In this document: piece by piece, positions 13,963 through 14,446 of the stretch
Layout of the letters: every line of letters begins with the position of its first letter
How positions within the stretch are numbered: position 1 is the first letter of the stretch
From: Candidatus Thorarchaeota archaeon
GTDB taxonomy: Archaea > Asgardarchaeota > Thorarchaeia > Thorarchaeales > Thorarchaeaceae
Assembly: GCA_016840385.1 (NCBI GenBank)
Contig: JAEOSL010000086.1
Location: 1 to 14,446, forward strand
Direction: 5' to 3'
DNA length: 14,446 nucleotides
Program-made: the position numbers and the translations under genes
Notes under the pieces: generated by a model
Told to the model about the DNA's origin: nothing
Seen by the model: the letters and a program-made list of their open reading frames with translations, nothing else
The model's database searches: none

Positions 13963-14446
13963 TCATTGTAAAGTGGACAAACTTGGACATATGTCCTTTG
14001 TCCTTCCAGGAACGACACTGGATTTGGATTGAGCATGGATTATGTTCCTTGCTGCGTTAATATCTGCATGATGATGAACATCACACTTTGTACAATAGAA
14101 GAACTCGCCGCCTGTCTTCTTGGCCTTCGAACTCTCATCATTGACTCGGAATCCTTTCTCTCCACACACATGACATGTCTGTGAGGTATACCTTGGATTC
14201 ACTGTCCACACACTATATTTTGAGTGACCAAGAGACTCTCTCATGTACCGAACAGTTTCAATGATCTTTCCCCACAGGTTTGCGTTCAAGGACCATGATA
14301 GGTCCTTTGAACCTCCATGACCTTGGAATCCTCGCAAGTCCTCGAAGAACAGCTTCTTCACTTTGTGTTCCTCACAGAACCACACTGTTTTTGCAGCAAT
14401 GATACGTGCAATCTCCCTATCAAGACGACGTATCTTATCCCACGTA
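13963..14446 (-). CDS. tnpB: TnpB (IS200/IS605-type), C-terminal part, cut by the window edge
   Basis: About 160 residues are visible, open past the right edge; the internal GTG at 14385 is not the true start. It has the RuvC-II segment KLFFEDLRGF with its catalytic Glu, then VNPRYTSQTCHVCG, FYCTKC and HHHADINAARNI. These are the zinc ribbon (CxxC...CxxC, with a longer than usual insert) and the RuvC-III Asp of TnpB. TnpB is an RNA-guided nuclease encoded in IS200/IS605 and IS607 elements. Both visible catalytic residues are intact. The last ~18 residues are encoded by a hairpin probably belonging to the element's right end, and the stop overlaps an in-frame nadB ATG. No tnpA is seen in the window. 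Confidence 0.9.
   Translation of the reverse strand, partial: TWDKIRRLDREIARIIAAKTVWFCEEHKVKKLFFEDLRGFQGHGGSKDLSWSLNANLWGKIIETVRYMRESLGHSKYSVWTVNPRYTSQTCHVCGEKGFRVNDESSKAKKTGGEFFYCTKCDVHHHADINAARNIIHAQSKSSVVPGRTKDICPSLSTLQ
13975..14003 (-). mobile_element. Putative right-end hairpin of the TnpB element
   Basis: Nested palindrome: outer arms GGACAAA (13975-13981) and TTTGTCC (13997-14003) enclose a perfect 12-base palindrome GGACATATGTCC (13985-13996). It overlaps the tnpB 3' end, the place where IS200/IS605 elements carry their right-end stem-loop and the 3' part of the guide RNA. The exact cleavage point is not determined. Confidence 0.5.

Overview
The window looks like archaeal chromosome, most likely from an Asgard archaeon (Thorarchaeia-like at a guess). 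Supporting signs are a Ras/Rab-type small GTPase in an operon with a longin-like protein, a gelsolin-like domain protein, TATA-type promoters placed 25-30 bases from start codons, and leaderless-looking genes beside GGTGA/GGAGG-type ribosome binding sites. The lineage is inferred from gene content; no rRNA or tRNA gene is visible.

Left arm (1-3850): an accessory region of genes I mostly cannot name. Two tandem, translationally coupled paralogues of a Cys-rich radical-SAM-like protein run leftward off the edge. To the right follow a small membrane-anchored protein, a zinc-ribbon protein, a 700-base gene-poor stretch, and a set of small overlapping genes, one junction of which looks frameshifted. 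The gene-poor stretch carries four copies of a 32-base partly palindromic repeat and a terminator-like inverted repeat. Two zinc-binding genes flanking it share a near-identical 58-base promoter block ending at the start codon.

Middle (4070-8120): a four-gene leftward operon encodes a zinc ribbon, a longin-like protein, a ~14-helix membrane protein and a small GTPase, ending in a hairpin terminator. Diverging from it are a stand-alone Lrp/AsnC-type RAM domain gene and a gelsolin-like two-domain protein. Together this resembles a membrane/cytoskeleton regulatory neighbourhood.

Right arm (8129-14446): metabolic genes. After a convergent GNAT acetyltransferase comes a tightly coupled rightward operon galT-galK-Vps62-like (Leloir galactose metabolism plus a protein of unknown role). 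It converges, with a 22-base overlap, on a leftward pair: nadB (L-aspartate oxidase, NAD synthesis) followed by an isoprenylcysteine-methyltransferase-like membrane protein. Just upstream of nadB sits the C-terminal part of an IS200/IS605-type TnpB running off the right edge. Its 3' end carries a strong hairpin that probably marks the element's right end, directly abutting the nadB start.
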